DNA of 64,000 bases from Ophioderma brevispina (GCA_023653785.1 JAMKCH010049397.1:22300-86299); one strand, 5' to 3'; positions 36,803 to 48,629 are shown, counted from the stretch's first letter. Numbers and translations: made by a program. Notes: generated from the letters alone by a model not told the origin.

Positions 36803-36860
36803 TGATGAGAGTTTATGACCATTACACCCAATACAAACTTAGTTTCACTTCTGAGCTTTT
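36803..36860 (+). repeat. Direct repeat right of the Penelope-like fragment
   Basis: Partner of 36352-36411; see that entry. Confidence 0.7.
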
Positions 36861-36905
36861 GACTTTGGTAGCCTAATCATGTACAGCCCTATTAAGTTGC
36901 AAGGT

Positions 36906-36906
<1 letters not shown>

Positions 36907-36937
<31 letters not shown>
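36907..36937. repeat. 31-base G homopolymer
   Basis: An uninterrupted run of about 31 G. It is a simple repeat whose exact length is unlikely to be reliable in sequence data. Confidence 0.9.
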
Positions 36938-36941
<4 letters not shown>

Positions 36942-37685
36942 ACTTACCATGTGCTCCGATGAGGTGGGATGGAACTGGTGTTCAAAATTGTCCGTCTGAC
37001 CTATTTTACAACTTTTTGCATTTTTGTCCGTAAATGGGCAGAAAAGGCAACATGTCTATAGGGGTCATCTAAACTTGAGCTCCCCAAAATTGTATACAGA
37101 GCTTTCATCAAAAGAATTAAAATGCATTTTCTGCTTCAGTATGACCAGAGAAAATTTAACGTATTTAACAACAATTGGCGATTGGATATACTTACAGCTA
37201 TATAACACACAAAGCCACAAATATGTAGCCACGTGGTATTGAATGAGATATTCATAACGTCTCTATAGATGAAAATCTGATGATCACCGAAAAAAAGAGT
37301 TGTTGCGTTTTTTTTCTTGTTAGATCTAGGGTTAATTTCCCCTAATTCAAGGGCAGGGGTCCGCTCCGTGTTTTTTTCAAAAGTGCATTTAAATGCAGTT
37401 AAGGTAGTGGGCTCCCATAATCTTCTATGAAATTCAATTATTAACATAATTAACATATTGCGGATACAGACAAAAATTTATTGTAATGTAATTTCAAGCT
37501 CATAGGTCACCTAATTTGTATAATAATGGCAAACATCTTGATTTTTAAGCGTTCCAGTTACGGTAATTGCTGCAGAGGTGAGTAATGATTCCATGCATTT
37601 TTTTTTTTGGGGGGGGGGCTCAAATATGTATATTTATAAGAGTACCAATTTGACGCTAAATAGCCGTTGATCGTCTCTCATTGGT
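36938..37685. other. Gene-free region
   Basis: No gene seen. Frames at 37024-37242 (+) and 37136-37456 (-) overlap on opposite strands without motifs. A T9G10 run is at about 37601-37619. Confidence 0.45.
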
Positions 37686-38031
37686 TTAAAGGTGCGTGTT
37701 CCGATTTGTGTGTATTGTGTTCTCTACTGGATATGAGAGCCTGGCACTTGTACATGCACCCCATCAAGTACCGTGGGAAACAAACTTGCGGTTTTGATGG
37801 TAGACGCAATAATGCATGCTGCAAAGCCCCATTCAATACTGTGCTAATATGATTGTTAACCACTAAAACGGCGGTTTTTTGTTTATATCTTGGGAATGAA
37901 ACGGATTTGAGGGCTCAAATTTCAGGACGACAATGAGAAAAATATGGCCTTTTATGTGATATCAAAATCGATACTACTTCCGGGTAAATCGGGGGGGGGG
38001 TCCCAAAGACGATCGGAACACGCACCTTTAA
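37686..38031. mobile_element. TTAA-flanked MITE, AGGTGCGTGTTCCGAT family
   Basis: TTAA at 37686-37689 and 38028-38031, with TIR AGGTGCGTGTTCCGAT. The right arm reads ATCGGAACACGCACCT. Length 346 bp, no coding capacity. Its first bases (AGGTG) are shared with the TTAA element at 27673. Confidence 0.85.
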
Positions 38032-38039
38032 CTTAGACC

Positions 38040-38545
38040 CTAACCATCATATCATATCAGGCGTTCACTCTAGTTTCTGCGCTATCATGGAGATATGGTA
38101 CGATTGCATCACATAATGTTCAGTGTATGGGCCGCTGTAAATGGCGGCATTTGATGCTTTGGAAAGAACAAAATGTGCTGGTTCCCGAGATGCCCAGAAT
38201 CTTGATTGGGTTAATCTGAGAAATAGGCTTGTTGCCAAATGAATGTTAATAATGTCATTATGATTGGTGTTTTGAGTTGAGAATAACATGGATGGTTTTA
38301 CAAAGTGAGTTTAGGTGTGATTCCGGGAGAATGATATTGGTGTCGTCGGGATATAGGATTAAATAGAGACAGGCGGCTTATATCGTTCATGTAGCGGGCC
38401 CAGTATGGAACCTTGAGGAACCCCCATTGTAATTGCTCTAATTGGTGAATATGTGGAATTGACGTACTCATGAACGTATATGAGGTGATTTCTCAATCAT
38501 TCCGAGGCAACACCACGAACTCAATATGAAGATTGAAAATGACGG
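38040..38545 (-). pseudogene. CR1/Jockey-type non-LTR reverse transcriptase fragment
   Basis: Minus strand from about 38540: a RNHLIYVHEYVNSTYSPIRA stretch, then MGVPQGSILGPL (the RT block-4-type motif, about 38395-38430), then NDISRLSLFNP, and in a shifted frame YPDDTNIILP, a variant of the catalytic Y-x-DD motif (Ala replaced by Pro). Downstream, KILGI-like and HIKCRHLQRPY segments recur in changing frames. The VPQGSILGP and INDI landmarks favour the CR1/Jockey group. Internal part only: no endonuclease, no 3' end, several frameshifts. Confidence 0.75.
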
Positions 38546-40509
38546 AAGGTCGGAAGTTCATCTACTTGTGTATATTTTGTAAGTATTTTCATTCAATCTT
38601 AAAAGTTACGGTAATTGCAACTCCCCGTCCTTTCTCCTGCAGACGTACTTCGGGTGCTAAGCATAATGAATTTGATTTTGGCGGCCAGTGTCAGTTTTCG
38701 CGTTGGTATAATGTGCGAGTCTTTTACCTGCCTGTTGTATCTGAAGCTGACGATATTAGGCTGCTAGTAAGTGGTGGTAATAATTGGTCTAATACATTGG
38801 AGTGTGCTGTGTGTGTTGTTAACGCGGAGGCTTGATCACTACAATGGTTTGAAGCTGAAATGATTATTAGGTATATCCATCTCAGGTTTCCAACATCATT
38901 CATGGCCACTGTAATGCTATTAGCATCCGTTATAGTTTAGTTTGATTCAGAAATGCTTAAAGCCACTATCAGTAATTCACACAAAAGAGTCAAAATATTT
39001 GCAACTTGCAGGGAATTAGCTGACCACCATGTTTGCTTGCTTGTGTTGAGGAAAAGTTGTAGATTTCGTAGTTTTTTTTCACAGCTGAAGAATTGAAACA
39101 AAAGTAAAGTGACCAGCAGTGTTCAAAGATATGAATTTCCATTGAATTACGTGTTGTCCGTACAGAGAGTAATGACTAAAATATCCGATTTTTGTTCTTA
39201 TTAGGTTGCTTTTGGGCTTATAACTTGTAAGGTATGTTAGACTACCTATTCTTGCTTCAGACATGCACAAATCTTGTTTTTTTTATAATTTTTTTTTCGA
39301 TTTTCTGATTTAGCAAATCATTGATAATATCAATACACTAAGGTTGTTTCTACTATTTCTTCGGTACATTTTCCTCTTCATCATTATTCTCTACCGATAC
39401 ATAGCATGTTGAAATCAATCTTCAGAATTATGTATTTCCGAACGCTTCGTTTGTAGTCGTAAAATTGTTGATTATTGCTTTGCATTTTCAATTTTCTTGC
39501 AAGCCCACCATACCACTATCCAGTATTACATTCGTCAAGAAAGCTACATTTCTGGTGCAATACAATATTGTGCGAACAAGACAATGTCTCAATGTAGTCT
39601 TGTATTATCTCCGTAATTAAAGTGTAAACTGGAAATTGAAAATTCTATTTACTTGGTTCGTTTGGGGATCTCCTTCGATTTTAACAATTCTATTGAGACC
39701 GAACGTATTGAGTACACCAACGTATTCATTTTCAATCTCCCGGAGAGAGCTTTCCCAACAACAAGGGAAAAGGAACTACCTGCGAATTGCTTTGATAAAT
39801 AATGGACAGTACAAATAATTATCTAACTGCAAAGGCAAAGTATAAGGTCTGGTGGAATGAACGGCCCACAAAAATGCTCAGATGGTATTTGCAGGTGGAA
39901 AGGGGTTATTAGGTTGGGTACGATAGGGTTTGTTATTTATTTCTTTACAAATTCCTACTTGCTAGATTTTTAAGAAGTATTACAAATTCAAAAACAAAAC
40001 CAACATAAATTTCCCAAAGGCGCCAGAAGTAAGATAGAGACTCAAATAATAGAATTGGTTTAAACTCAGATTTTTAGTTTGCTGATTACCTCATTGTCTC
40101 CACATGTGCAAGGACTTTAGACGTTTTGGTACTATACAGATTAACTCTTTTCCATTTAACCAAATTGCACCAATATTGGGCTTCCATTACTGAAAGAGGT
40201 AAAATGATAATTTTCATTTTATATTTTTAAATAAATTTGTTTAAAATGACGTTTGAGATTTCCCGATCTTTCAGCTGAATTTGGACAACATTTGAAACAG
40301 GAACTCATATCTTAATATCTTAATGGTCACATTTAATAGGCATCGCCATTATCTCTAGATAATCTGGTCAGTTTACATGCTGAGTTGACCTGCTCTTTAG
40401 CGACGAGTGTAGCGAACCTGTAATTTTGCAGCAACTACGCTTTGGAACCATTACGTTGGATAGTCCAGGAACTTTAAGTCTATCCAGAAGGCAGAAATAC
40501 ATAAGTAGT
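38546..40509. other. Gene-free region
   Basis: No gene or repeat recognised. The frame at 38533-38835 has no domain. Confidence 0.45.
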
Positions 40510-41251
40510 AGCTGTTTTTTTTCAGGATAGTTTCCTTATCTTAAGAGGAGCTCGAGCAATATATCAAAAGTCCCCAAGAGTGCCCCTTGTAAGGAATAAG
40601 GGGGTAACGTTTATACAGGGGTAAACAAATTAAAATGATTCAATTGAGTTAAATTACGGACTATTGTATTCTTCTAGTCACACTGAATAAGAAAATGTAG
40701 TTTGTCTAACTTTTGAACTTTAATTTTAGGCATACAAGCCAAAATTGTTCAAGGTCATCGTGGGGTAAACTTTCCAAAACAGTACCATTTTAATCAAACT
40801 AATTCCAAATTATTCGTACATGTTGTACGGTCATATTATGCCAAAAAGGCTCATTCACACAATCTACATCAGAAATATTGACCTTATAGGGCAGTGGATT
40901 GTGACCTCACATAGACCTTGTAGCAACATGTCATAATGAGCCATATAATTATGCAATTCGATACACTTTTGGAAAGGATCGGACCGTTCTGGGCCTTTAC
41001 CACCAGTGAACAGTTATTTCCATTATAGTTGATAATCCACACATCGAAGATAAGTCAAATTATACCTTTTTTCAATCCTTATGACATGACACAAACGTTG
41101 GTATACATTTGAACGCAATTGGAACATTTTAGAATTTGACCCCTGTACAAACTTTACCCCCTGATTTCTCAAATAGCACACATGGGATTCTTGGGGACTT
41201 TTGGTTTGTTGCTCCTTACAGCATCAGGAAACTATCCGGAAAAATTCAGCT
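40510..41251. mobile_element. 742-bp element with about 115-bp TIRs
   Basis: The left end AGCTG followed by T-run, CAGGATAGTTTCCTTA, AAAAGTCCCCAAGAGT, AAGGGGGTAA and ACAGGGGT is mirrored on the right: ACCCCTGTACAAACTTTACC, TTCTTGGGGACTTTT, GGAAACTATCC and CAGCT. The long-TIR structure is clear; the target duplication is not. No transposase inside. Fragments resembling the GGGGGTAAA part lie near 36305, and TATGAATGAGA...TCTTGAAGTTTGGA occurs at both 36186 and 41383. Confidence 0.85.
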
Positions 41252-41498
41252 TATACGTATTTATTTCCGTTTGTTTTTCTATGTATCTTGGACTAGAAGA
41301 CACAAGGCGAAATCGCCTCACAGGGCCTATGTCTTTTTAATCAGATGTAACCCAGATACAGTCACTCGAAGAATAAGTGTATGAATGAGATCAATACCTC
41401 TTGAAGTTTGGATTATCAAAGAATAAAACGAGTAGCGTACTTTGCAAACTACTTGAGTTGCTGTTATTAAATGTTGTAACATGTCTGTAGCAGGACTT

Positions 41499-41566
41499 AA
41501 AAAAAAAAAAAAAAAAAAAAACGTTGGTATACATTTGAACGCAATTGGAACATTTTAGAATTTGAC
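41499..41566 (+). repeat. Poly(A) joined to an exact copy of upstream sequence
   Basis: A run of about 23 A (41499-41521) is followed by a 45-base exact repeat of 41096-41140 (starts CGTTGGTATACATTTGAACG, ends GAATTTGAC). Sequence then diverges from the original. The arrangement parallels the duplication at 28447/28900. Confidence 0.85.
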
Positions 41567-44074
41567 TGCTTTGTGCCAAAATTGAAAACGAAAGCCATGA
41601 CAATCTTTTGTCGCCTGTGGGATTCCAAACGTCCAAAACTGTTGCTTGAAAGGGTTCTAATCTTTTGTACCTTCTCCGCTTAATCCACAAGACAAATTGA
41701 AGTTGATTGAAACCAAAATGTGACTATACAAACGACATGAACGGATTCTGTAGCAAAGTATAAACCGTCTAATATGCCCTGAAACAAGACTAACGAGAAA
41801 TTTAATTATAGTTGCGTTACCCAAACATGTTCATATGTGTATATTAAAGCATGTTAAGGACAGACAACAGAACAGGCGGTTCAATTGAAAAACGAATTTA
41901 GGCAATGACACAAACACATAGGACGGTCAAATTTACTTACATGGTTTTGTTATATGCCCACGAAAAAGGCAAGAAGCTTAAATAATAAAATTTAAAGCTA
42001 AACGCCAGTGAAATAGGAAAAAAGTGGTGAACAAAGAAAAAAACGTAAAAAAACAACTACTACGGAACCCCCGCACCCCAAAAAATAAAATAAAAAAAGG
42101 GAAATACCAAAAGCCAAGACTTTTTCAAGGAGCGAAAGATTATAGAGAATAACTGACTATATTATGCTAATCCATATCGTTTACTTCACTTAACAAAACC
42201 ATTTACTAGTTGATTGTTTTGGAAAATGTTTGTCCTTGTTTTGATTATGCATGTGTAACCAAATACATTTGGGGGTATACATCCAAAAGACATCTTCAAC
42301 CACCATAGGGGAAAACAATGGACGAACAACAACTTACCAGAAAACAGCAACACTTAAAAAAACAGTTTCAGCCTTTTTCTTTCAAGTATGGCAAACTCGC
42401 GGAAAAAGAAAAAAAAAAAAAAAAACACACCAAACTATTATAACAAAGCGAGCTTTTAACAATCACTGGCGAGGCCTTATAAACCAGACAGCAAATACAA
42501 AAAAAAAAGCCGAGACAAGCAATAAAATAGCTAATGGCATGTATACACAAGGGATAAGAGAGAGGGGAAAAAGAGAGAGGATGATGTACACGGACAAAGA
42601 CTTGGTACTAATGGTAAAGTGCATCATTTCGTGATACTTAGCACATTGTATTACTTGTTGGTTGATCACTAAAATAGCCACAAGAAAAGGTTATGCAAAA
42701 ATTGTAATCTCGGATATTCCGTTTGATGTTTATGAGAGGCGAATTGGCTGTAACGCGCCATCGCTCTGCCCTTAGACTCCCTGTTTTGTTTTTCTGTTAG
42801 TGTATGGAAATAAAGGTACGATATTAATTTTGAATTTTTTTAGAGTTGTTTAGATTTTCATATTAAGATTAGGTACACATTAAGGACGGGGGGCAAAAGG
42901 GACTGAGATGGAAGATCAAAAAGTAGAATTCTTAGTTGAGGTGAAAGAGGGGCTGTGGCGGGCGGGGGGGGGGGAGAGGCTGCAGGATCACGAAATTGCC
43001 ATTTTAAAAGATTGTTTCTCAACAAAAGGAGAAGAAAGATAAGAACAAGAAAAGAATAAGAGAAATGATGAAGCAAAAAAATAAGATGAAAGAACTAACA
43101 AGTTGAGCTGAGGGAATTAAAAAATAAGAGATAAAAAGTGTAATAATATTGTCATGCGTACAAAATGTGCCAGATTGCTTTAATAGTTAAGAGTGTCGTT
43201 TAATTTGTTCTCTCTCCAGCTGCAGAACTAAAGGTTTTCACCCCAGATTATGACAAAGGGGGGGAAAAAGAAACAACCCACCAAAAAGAATTTTGGAAGT
43301 GGAGGAAAGGATGGGGTGGTGTCGGGAATGTTGGGATTGTGATGAATGGAGGGATTCGTAAGTCCAGTCCACTGCGATACAAATAAAAAACAGGTGCGTA
43401 AAACCACGTAATTCAAATCGAAACACCATGCACTGTGAAGATAAAAATGGGCCATTCTTCGATCATAGACAGGTGTGATATTAGATTGAGGCCTGCAAAC
43501 GGGTTGTACTATGCTATAATTACACTAGAATAACTGACATGATCTAAATGATGTCAAGTGTTCACGGCCTGTAGAAGATGTGGTTGATGTTTCATGTTGA
43601 CGTCGGTGATATGTTATTTTAAAATTTTTGGGGAGAATGCGACTATTTAGGACAAGGAATATTAAGGGGTGATGAAGAAGTCTTGCATATTTCCATGATG
43701 TGTGATATTGATTTGTTGAGGGTCAGTCCCTGGCAATGTGGAGAATAGGGCATTTGTTCCAATTTACAAAAACACAGTGGTCGCCATGGTACAAAGTTAA
43801 CTCACAAAATCAGCTCACTGGAAACTGATGAATCGAGTTCTTACAATTGTCTGTTAAGCCGCACTGGCACATTTCAGAAAATATTCAAAATTTCTTCGCG
43901 CAAAATGATAGCCTAGGCCATTGGAATAATAAAGGATATATTTTAACATAAACATAGCAAACCCAAAGCAGATAGGGACATTAAATAAGAGGCCAAAGAA
44001 CATTCAGGTATTAAAATTTGTAGGGCTAACTTTTAAGATTGACATAACTTTAATCCAACAAAAATCGTCAGGGC
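41567..44074. other. Gene-free purine-rich region
   Basis: No gene seen. From 42000 to 43480 the plus strand is rich in A/G with several A runs (for example 42410-42424) and a G run at 42963-42973. Frames here, such as 42251-42634 (+), are Lys/Thr-rich because of base composition. Confidence 0.5.
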
Positions 44075-44495
44075 GATTACATAGTGACGGATGTAAAACA
44101 AAAGACGAATTTTTGTTTCGAGCAAATCGCATTTGAAAAATCGCGAACTCTAAAGAGTCGGTAAATATCCACCGTATTAAATTTCGATTAAGAAACGAAA
44201 TAATAAACAATGACGATTTATTTTAGCTACTATTAATGAATTTCCTTAATTGATTTAAAATGGTGTTACTACATTAGAAAAGGTTACTCATCGAGCCGGA
44301 CACCACAATTAACGCAAATCAGCGATTAGGTTCCTGACATAGTGACGGATGTGAATTTTCCCTATACTAAGCGTAATTCAGCATCCGTCACTTTACATGG
44401 ATTACAAGAATCGGCGTTTTCCGAACCTCCGTCAAACAACGTGTGTCATCGTGAATATTCTCAATTTGGTTTATTAAACAATGACGGATGTTGAG
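44075..44495. repeat. Cluster of AGTGACGGATG words
   Basis: TAGTGACGGATGT occurs at 44082 and at about 44340, a complement GCATCCGTCACTTTA at 44381, and AATGACGGATGTTG at 44480. Four copies lie in about 400 bp just outside the left LTR. Possibly a decayed iterated-motif element whose ends I cannot find. Confidence 0.45.
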
Positions 44496-44557
44496 TGGAA
44501 TTGCCGAGATTTACCGTGTTGAACTGTAAATATAATGTTAAATTCTCTAGTAATAGC

Positions 44558-45669
44558 TGTTATTATTACCCTCAAAATTTTGATTAAAATATTTATTTTC
44601 TCCATTTATTTGAGAAAAGATTTTTCTCACGGGAAAAGTATTTTGTTTACTATAAACGAGAGAAAAAAGCGGTTCCCTAGAGGTTGTTATGCAGGTGCAC
44701 CCTGTTTAGATTGCACAATAGGGAAGTGGGGAATTACCCAAGATGTAAACTTAGTTAGAAACTGAGTCACCTTGTTTATGCTTTAAAAGATCACAAACAT
44801 TTGCAAGATCTGGAATTCCCCCCATCACATAGAGTTAATTATATATGAAGTGATTTAATTCGGGTGATGAATTCAGATTGGTCAGCTCTTAGGTTAAGTT
44901 ATGTTTATGCATAAGAATGATGTAATGATTATTGTTAGAAAGGGGAATCTATCTGGGAGTAGTTAATACTACACTGGAAGGACTCTATGCCAGCAATCCA
45001 CTGTATATAAAAAAGTAGCTGGAAGATAGTAGTTTTACTCTGCCCTGAGGAGCGACCTGTACAGTGGCCAGGATTTATTATATTTTAATTTCATGTGAGC
45101 AGAGTGCGAAATTATTCTACTGTTTCTAGTCTTTGAAGCCGAAAGTGCTGGGAATCAAAATAGGGATTCAAATTGTGGGCAGATAGCAGATAGAAATCGT
45201 GGTGTGGTGATTATCTTGGACTGATATTACTGTGGATTTATTTTTTTATCGGCGAGGGACTAATTTAACCTTGTTGTCGTGAACTGCTGGACACGATTAC
45301 CTTCAGGACTTATGAGAAGATTCCCTTGCGAATATAATACCTGAGGAGTTTGAATGAACTTGTGTGCTTGTCATTTTGAAGTCTTCGTGTGAGGACATAT
45401 ACATCGTTGAAAATCTTGCAACGCTTTTTGTGGACATTACTGGACCTTCTTGAGGACAATAAGTAGTATTAAAACATATGGTTCGGTAAATGTCTGTTAA
45501 TTTTACTATATATATAATGATGTTTTGGATACCAAATTCTTGAACCAAGTACAAAATAATTTTAAAAATTGTTATATATAAAAAAATTCAGATCAACTTG
45601 TGCACAAGGTCATTTATTTGTGTTTGAAGAGTATTTCATGAAGTAGGCGTACACGAGACGTCATAACCA
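44558..45669 (+). repeat. 5' LTR
   Basis: Starts TGTTATTATTACC and ends near GACGTCATAACCA, matching the 3' LTR from 51548 throughout. Shared blocks include TCTCACGGGAAAAGTATT, TTATGCAGGTGCA, GATTGCACAATAGGG, AAAGGGGAATCTATCTGGGA, and CGAGACGTCATAAC at the end. Length about 1112 bp against 1054 bp for the 3' copy; the differences are mostly small insertions and deletions. Confidence 0.92.
45004..45010 (+). promoter_or_regulatory. TATA-like box in 5' LTR
   Basis: TATATAA preceding AAAAGTAGCTGG. The 3' LTR has TATAAA at 51979-51984 in the same context. About 445 bp into the LTR, a plausible U3/R promoter position; inferred only. Confidence 0.45.
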
Positions 45670-45673
45670 GAAT

Positions 45674-45693
45674 TGGGGGCTCGTCCTTGGGAA
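45674..45693 (+). promoter_or_regulatory. Primer binding site, tRNA-Pro type
   Basis: TGGGGGCTCGTCC, four bases after the LTR end, is the standard complement of the 3' end of tRNA-Pro. The next bases (TTGGGAAT) match it again if two extra T are skipped. Confidence 0.8.
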
Positions 45694-45734
45694 TTGAATG
45701 AAGATAAATTTGAGGCGCTTTAGGAGGGTGGAAG

Positions 45735-46139
45735 AGGGGACCAGGGGGGGGGGGGGGGGGGCGGGAAGTAAGGGGGGAGTGTGGGGGGGGGGAAGTAGGG
45801 GCGGCGGAAGGGGGGGGGGGGGGATGGGGGGAGGGGCGCGGGAGGGGTTGGGGGGAAGGTGGGGGTCGGGGGAAGGGGGGGGGGGGGGTTGAGGGAGGGG
45901 GTTGGTTGTGGTTGAGGGGGTTTACAATGGTTTTGTTTGTGTAAGGGGGAGGGGGGTGTTGGGGTGTTTTTTGTGTTATTCGGTGGGGAATTTTGTTTGT
46001 GTGATTTAGTGTTCTTGAGGTTGTATTTTTGTTTATGTTTTTTTTTGTTTGTTAGTGGTGTGTTGGATATTGACTTTTTTTGTAGTTTTTGTGTGTATGT
46101 TTTATTTTTTTTTTTTTTTTTTTTTAAAAAAAATTTCCC

Positions 46140-46177
<38 letters not shown>
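45735..46177. repeat. G-rich then T-rich low-complexity block in the leader
   Basis: About 160 bases of nearly pure G with occasional A/T/C (45744-45903), then a GT/T-rich stretch ending in T runs of 22 or more and 37. It lies between primer site and gag. The Gly-rich and Phe-rich frames it produces are composition artefacts. It may be a real simple-sequence expansion or poor consensus. Confidence 0.8.
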
Positions 46178-46178
<1 letters not shown>

Positions 46179-46325
46179 TTTTTATTTTTCCTTATGTGTT
46201 CAAAATTTACACACCTAAAAAGTGTGATTAATATTGTAAACATTGTGACATTTAGGCATACAAAATACATGTAACTATCATTGTAGGGTGGATTCAAGTT
46301 AGTGATTGGTGTTAGAGACATCACA

Positions 46326-47690
46326 ATGGAGTTTGATCCAGAAGTGTTCATAGGGCAAAAACTGGGAGAAGGTTTAGGAGATGAGAAGCCGAGTTTAATG
46401 ATGAAACTTGCCAAACATTGGACTTGAGGCCAAAACATGCGGAGGAAAGCAAGTATTACAAAATAATTTGATTGAAAAATTTTGTCCAGGAAGTGTTTGG
46501 ATAGTTCTTATTTGGATAGGATAAAAAGAGGGGTTGGAAACAGGGCACAAGTGATGCCGTCAAATTGAAGAGCGTGAATGTTGCAAATGGAACAAAAGAA
46601 GAAAACTGCAGAATGCAGCCGAAAGAAAAGAAAAGGAAAATGAAATTGAAAGGAAATAAAAGTTGCAAATGCCGATGCAAAAGGAAATGCAACGAAAAGA
46701 AATGGAAATGCAAAATGAAATAAGTCAAAAAAAAGGTGGAATTGCAAAATACCAAAAGGAAATTGGAAGGAAAAAATTGCAAAATGAGATGAAACACAAA
46801 AGAGCTTGAAGCCTCAGTTAGAGTTAGAAAAATTGAAAACAACAGGCTAGCTCAACAGACTTTCTAGGCCCTTGGTTTGATGCGGCGAAAACTATTGCCC
46901 TGGTTCCAAAATTTCAGGAACAAGAAGTTGGACAAATACTTCTTACACTTTAGAAAAAATTGCCAATAGCGTGAAATGGGACAAGGAGTCTTGGCCTTGT
47001 TGCTACAGTCAGTGTTCATTGGTCATTTGGTAAAGCCCGAGAAATAGATTCGGCCATGTCATTAGACAGATGTAGTGATTATGACGAGGTTAAGCAGGCA
47101 GTGTTCAAAACATATGATTGGTGCCAAAGGCATATAGACAAAAATTCAGTTCTGGTGTCAGAAAAGGATGACCAGACCCGTTGGAATTTGCCGGTGTATT
47201 TTGTGTAATTTGTGGGTTGTAATGCCGGTGTAAAGGAACAAATGTTTGTTCGCTGGCTTCTCTCCAAAGAAGTAGGGAAAATTTTGGTCAAACTTAGGGA
47301 GTTGAAGGTTGATGTTAGTGAAGAGTTCAAAACAGTGTCTCCATCCAGATATCAAAACACAATCTGGATGAAAACAAAATGTGACAGTTTGCGTGAAGCA
47401 GGCGTAAAGGCCGACGATTATGCATTGACACACAAATAAGTCATACTAGTAGGTCAAGCCAAGAATTTACTAGGTTACAACAAGTACAACCAATACGTCG
47501 GGTTCAAACAAAGCGTCTCATGGTAAGCACTCAGGAGGGGAAATTCCCAGTCAGGCTTCCCATGAAAAGGGGGTAAAGACAGTAATGTGCTAATCAGAAA
47601 CATGGGATGGGACCCCAAATCACAGTTCACATGCAATCACCGTAAAAAGACAGGACATACAATGTCACGGTGTTGGGAGTAACATGGCTA
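46326..47690 (+). pseudogene. gag region of the LTR element
   Basis: The apparent start reads MEFDPEVFIGQKLGEGLGDE. A Lys/Glu/Met-rich coiled-coil-like stretch follows (46600-46850, on shifting frames). Next come capsid-like landmarks: PKFQEQEVGQ, LDRCSDYDEVKQAVFKTYD (in parts, frameshifted) and, in a clean 75-codon frame, LLSKEVGKILVKLRELKVDV ending KADDYALTHK. A zinc-knuckle-like FTCNHRKKTGHTMSRCW (about 47624-47680) lacks the first Cys of the CCHC box as written. Frameshifts are frequent. Gag packages the RNA in virus-like particles. Confidence 0.75.
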
Positions 47691-47849
47691 TCCACCCAAA
47701 AATGGAGAAAGCCCAAATGTGAGTCAAAACCAATAGGTTGTTAATTTGAGGTCAAAAGTTCATTTTCTGTTCAGAAACAGAAACAAGAAAAAGAGGAATG
47801 GACAAAGAAAAAGTATAAGGGATTGACTTAGCCTTTTGTTTTGGAGGGA

Positions 47850-48200
47850 TTTGTGTCTACACTTTCAGGTGATAGTTTAGATCAAAAACCCATAAGCATC
47901 ATGCGGACACGTGCTGCGCCGCAGTCATGTTTGGAAGATTTACACTTCCACTTGATATGAGAGTCCACAACAGGAACTAGTGCATTGATTCAGGGGATAG
48001 GTATAAATTGTATTAGTGTCCCTCTTTCAAAATGAATTTGAAACAGACTTGGTTTCGGAACGTCACAATTGGTGTTAGACAAGAAACTCCCAGTAAAGGG
48101 GTATCATGTGGTTAGAATATTTGGCAGGGGGGAAAGTGCTCCCAGATCCCATGTTTCCCAGGGCCCTGTACAGTGGATAAGCTTGATGAGGAAAAAGACA
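47850..48200 (+). pseudogene. Protease region (aspartic)
   Basis: A broken D-T-G-like site is near 47904 (GACACGTGCTGCGCC, one base out of frame for DTGAA). GTSALIQGIG and SVPLSKMNLKQTW, at about 47974-48050, are typical of the C-terminal half of Ty3/gypsy aspartic proteases. The protease would cleave the Gag-Pol polyprotein. Identification is by order and these short landmarks. Confidence 0.55.
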
Positions 48201-48629
48201 TTTCCCAGCATTTGGCAGTAAACTAGGTCAAGACCCGAAAAGCCTCACAGGAAAACGGTGAGCAGGTGATGATGTCAAAATACTCACACATTAAGGAAGA
48301 GCGTTGAGGATGACTTTGTCCCAAATTTAGAGGAAACTTTTCTCTCAAAATTAAGAGGAATTTGGAGTCATCTTCCCTCTTCCGGGGAGACTAAATTCCC
48401 AGTAGTGAAAATCCAGCCCCTGAGCACAAACAAAGTTGCAAGATGGTACACAATGAAAATCCAGCCGCTGGCATGATTAGAGTTAGGGACTGTAAAGGAG
48501 AACCTTTAAGCCATGACAGCTGGTAAATGAGCAAGTACAAGACCCATCATAGAAATTAGGTGAGAGGGCATTGAGCAACAGGAAGCCGAGCAAACTCCTG
48601 TGTATGTTTCTACAAGCAAATGGGGTCAT

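Noticed and set aside
43860..43900. Possible further arm of the AGCAATATTGG family (CTGGCACATTTCAG)
   Set aside because: Similarity too short and no TTAA or second arm.
45698..46231. Gly-rich and Phe-rich frames
   Set aside because: Produced by G and T homopolymers in the retrotransposon leader.
46456..46842. 128-codon minus frame, Phe-rich
   Set aside because: Antisense shadow of the A/G-rich gag coiled-coil region.
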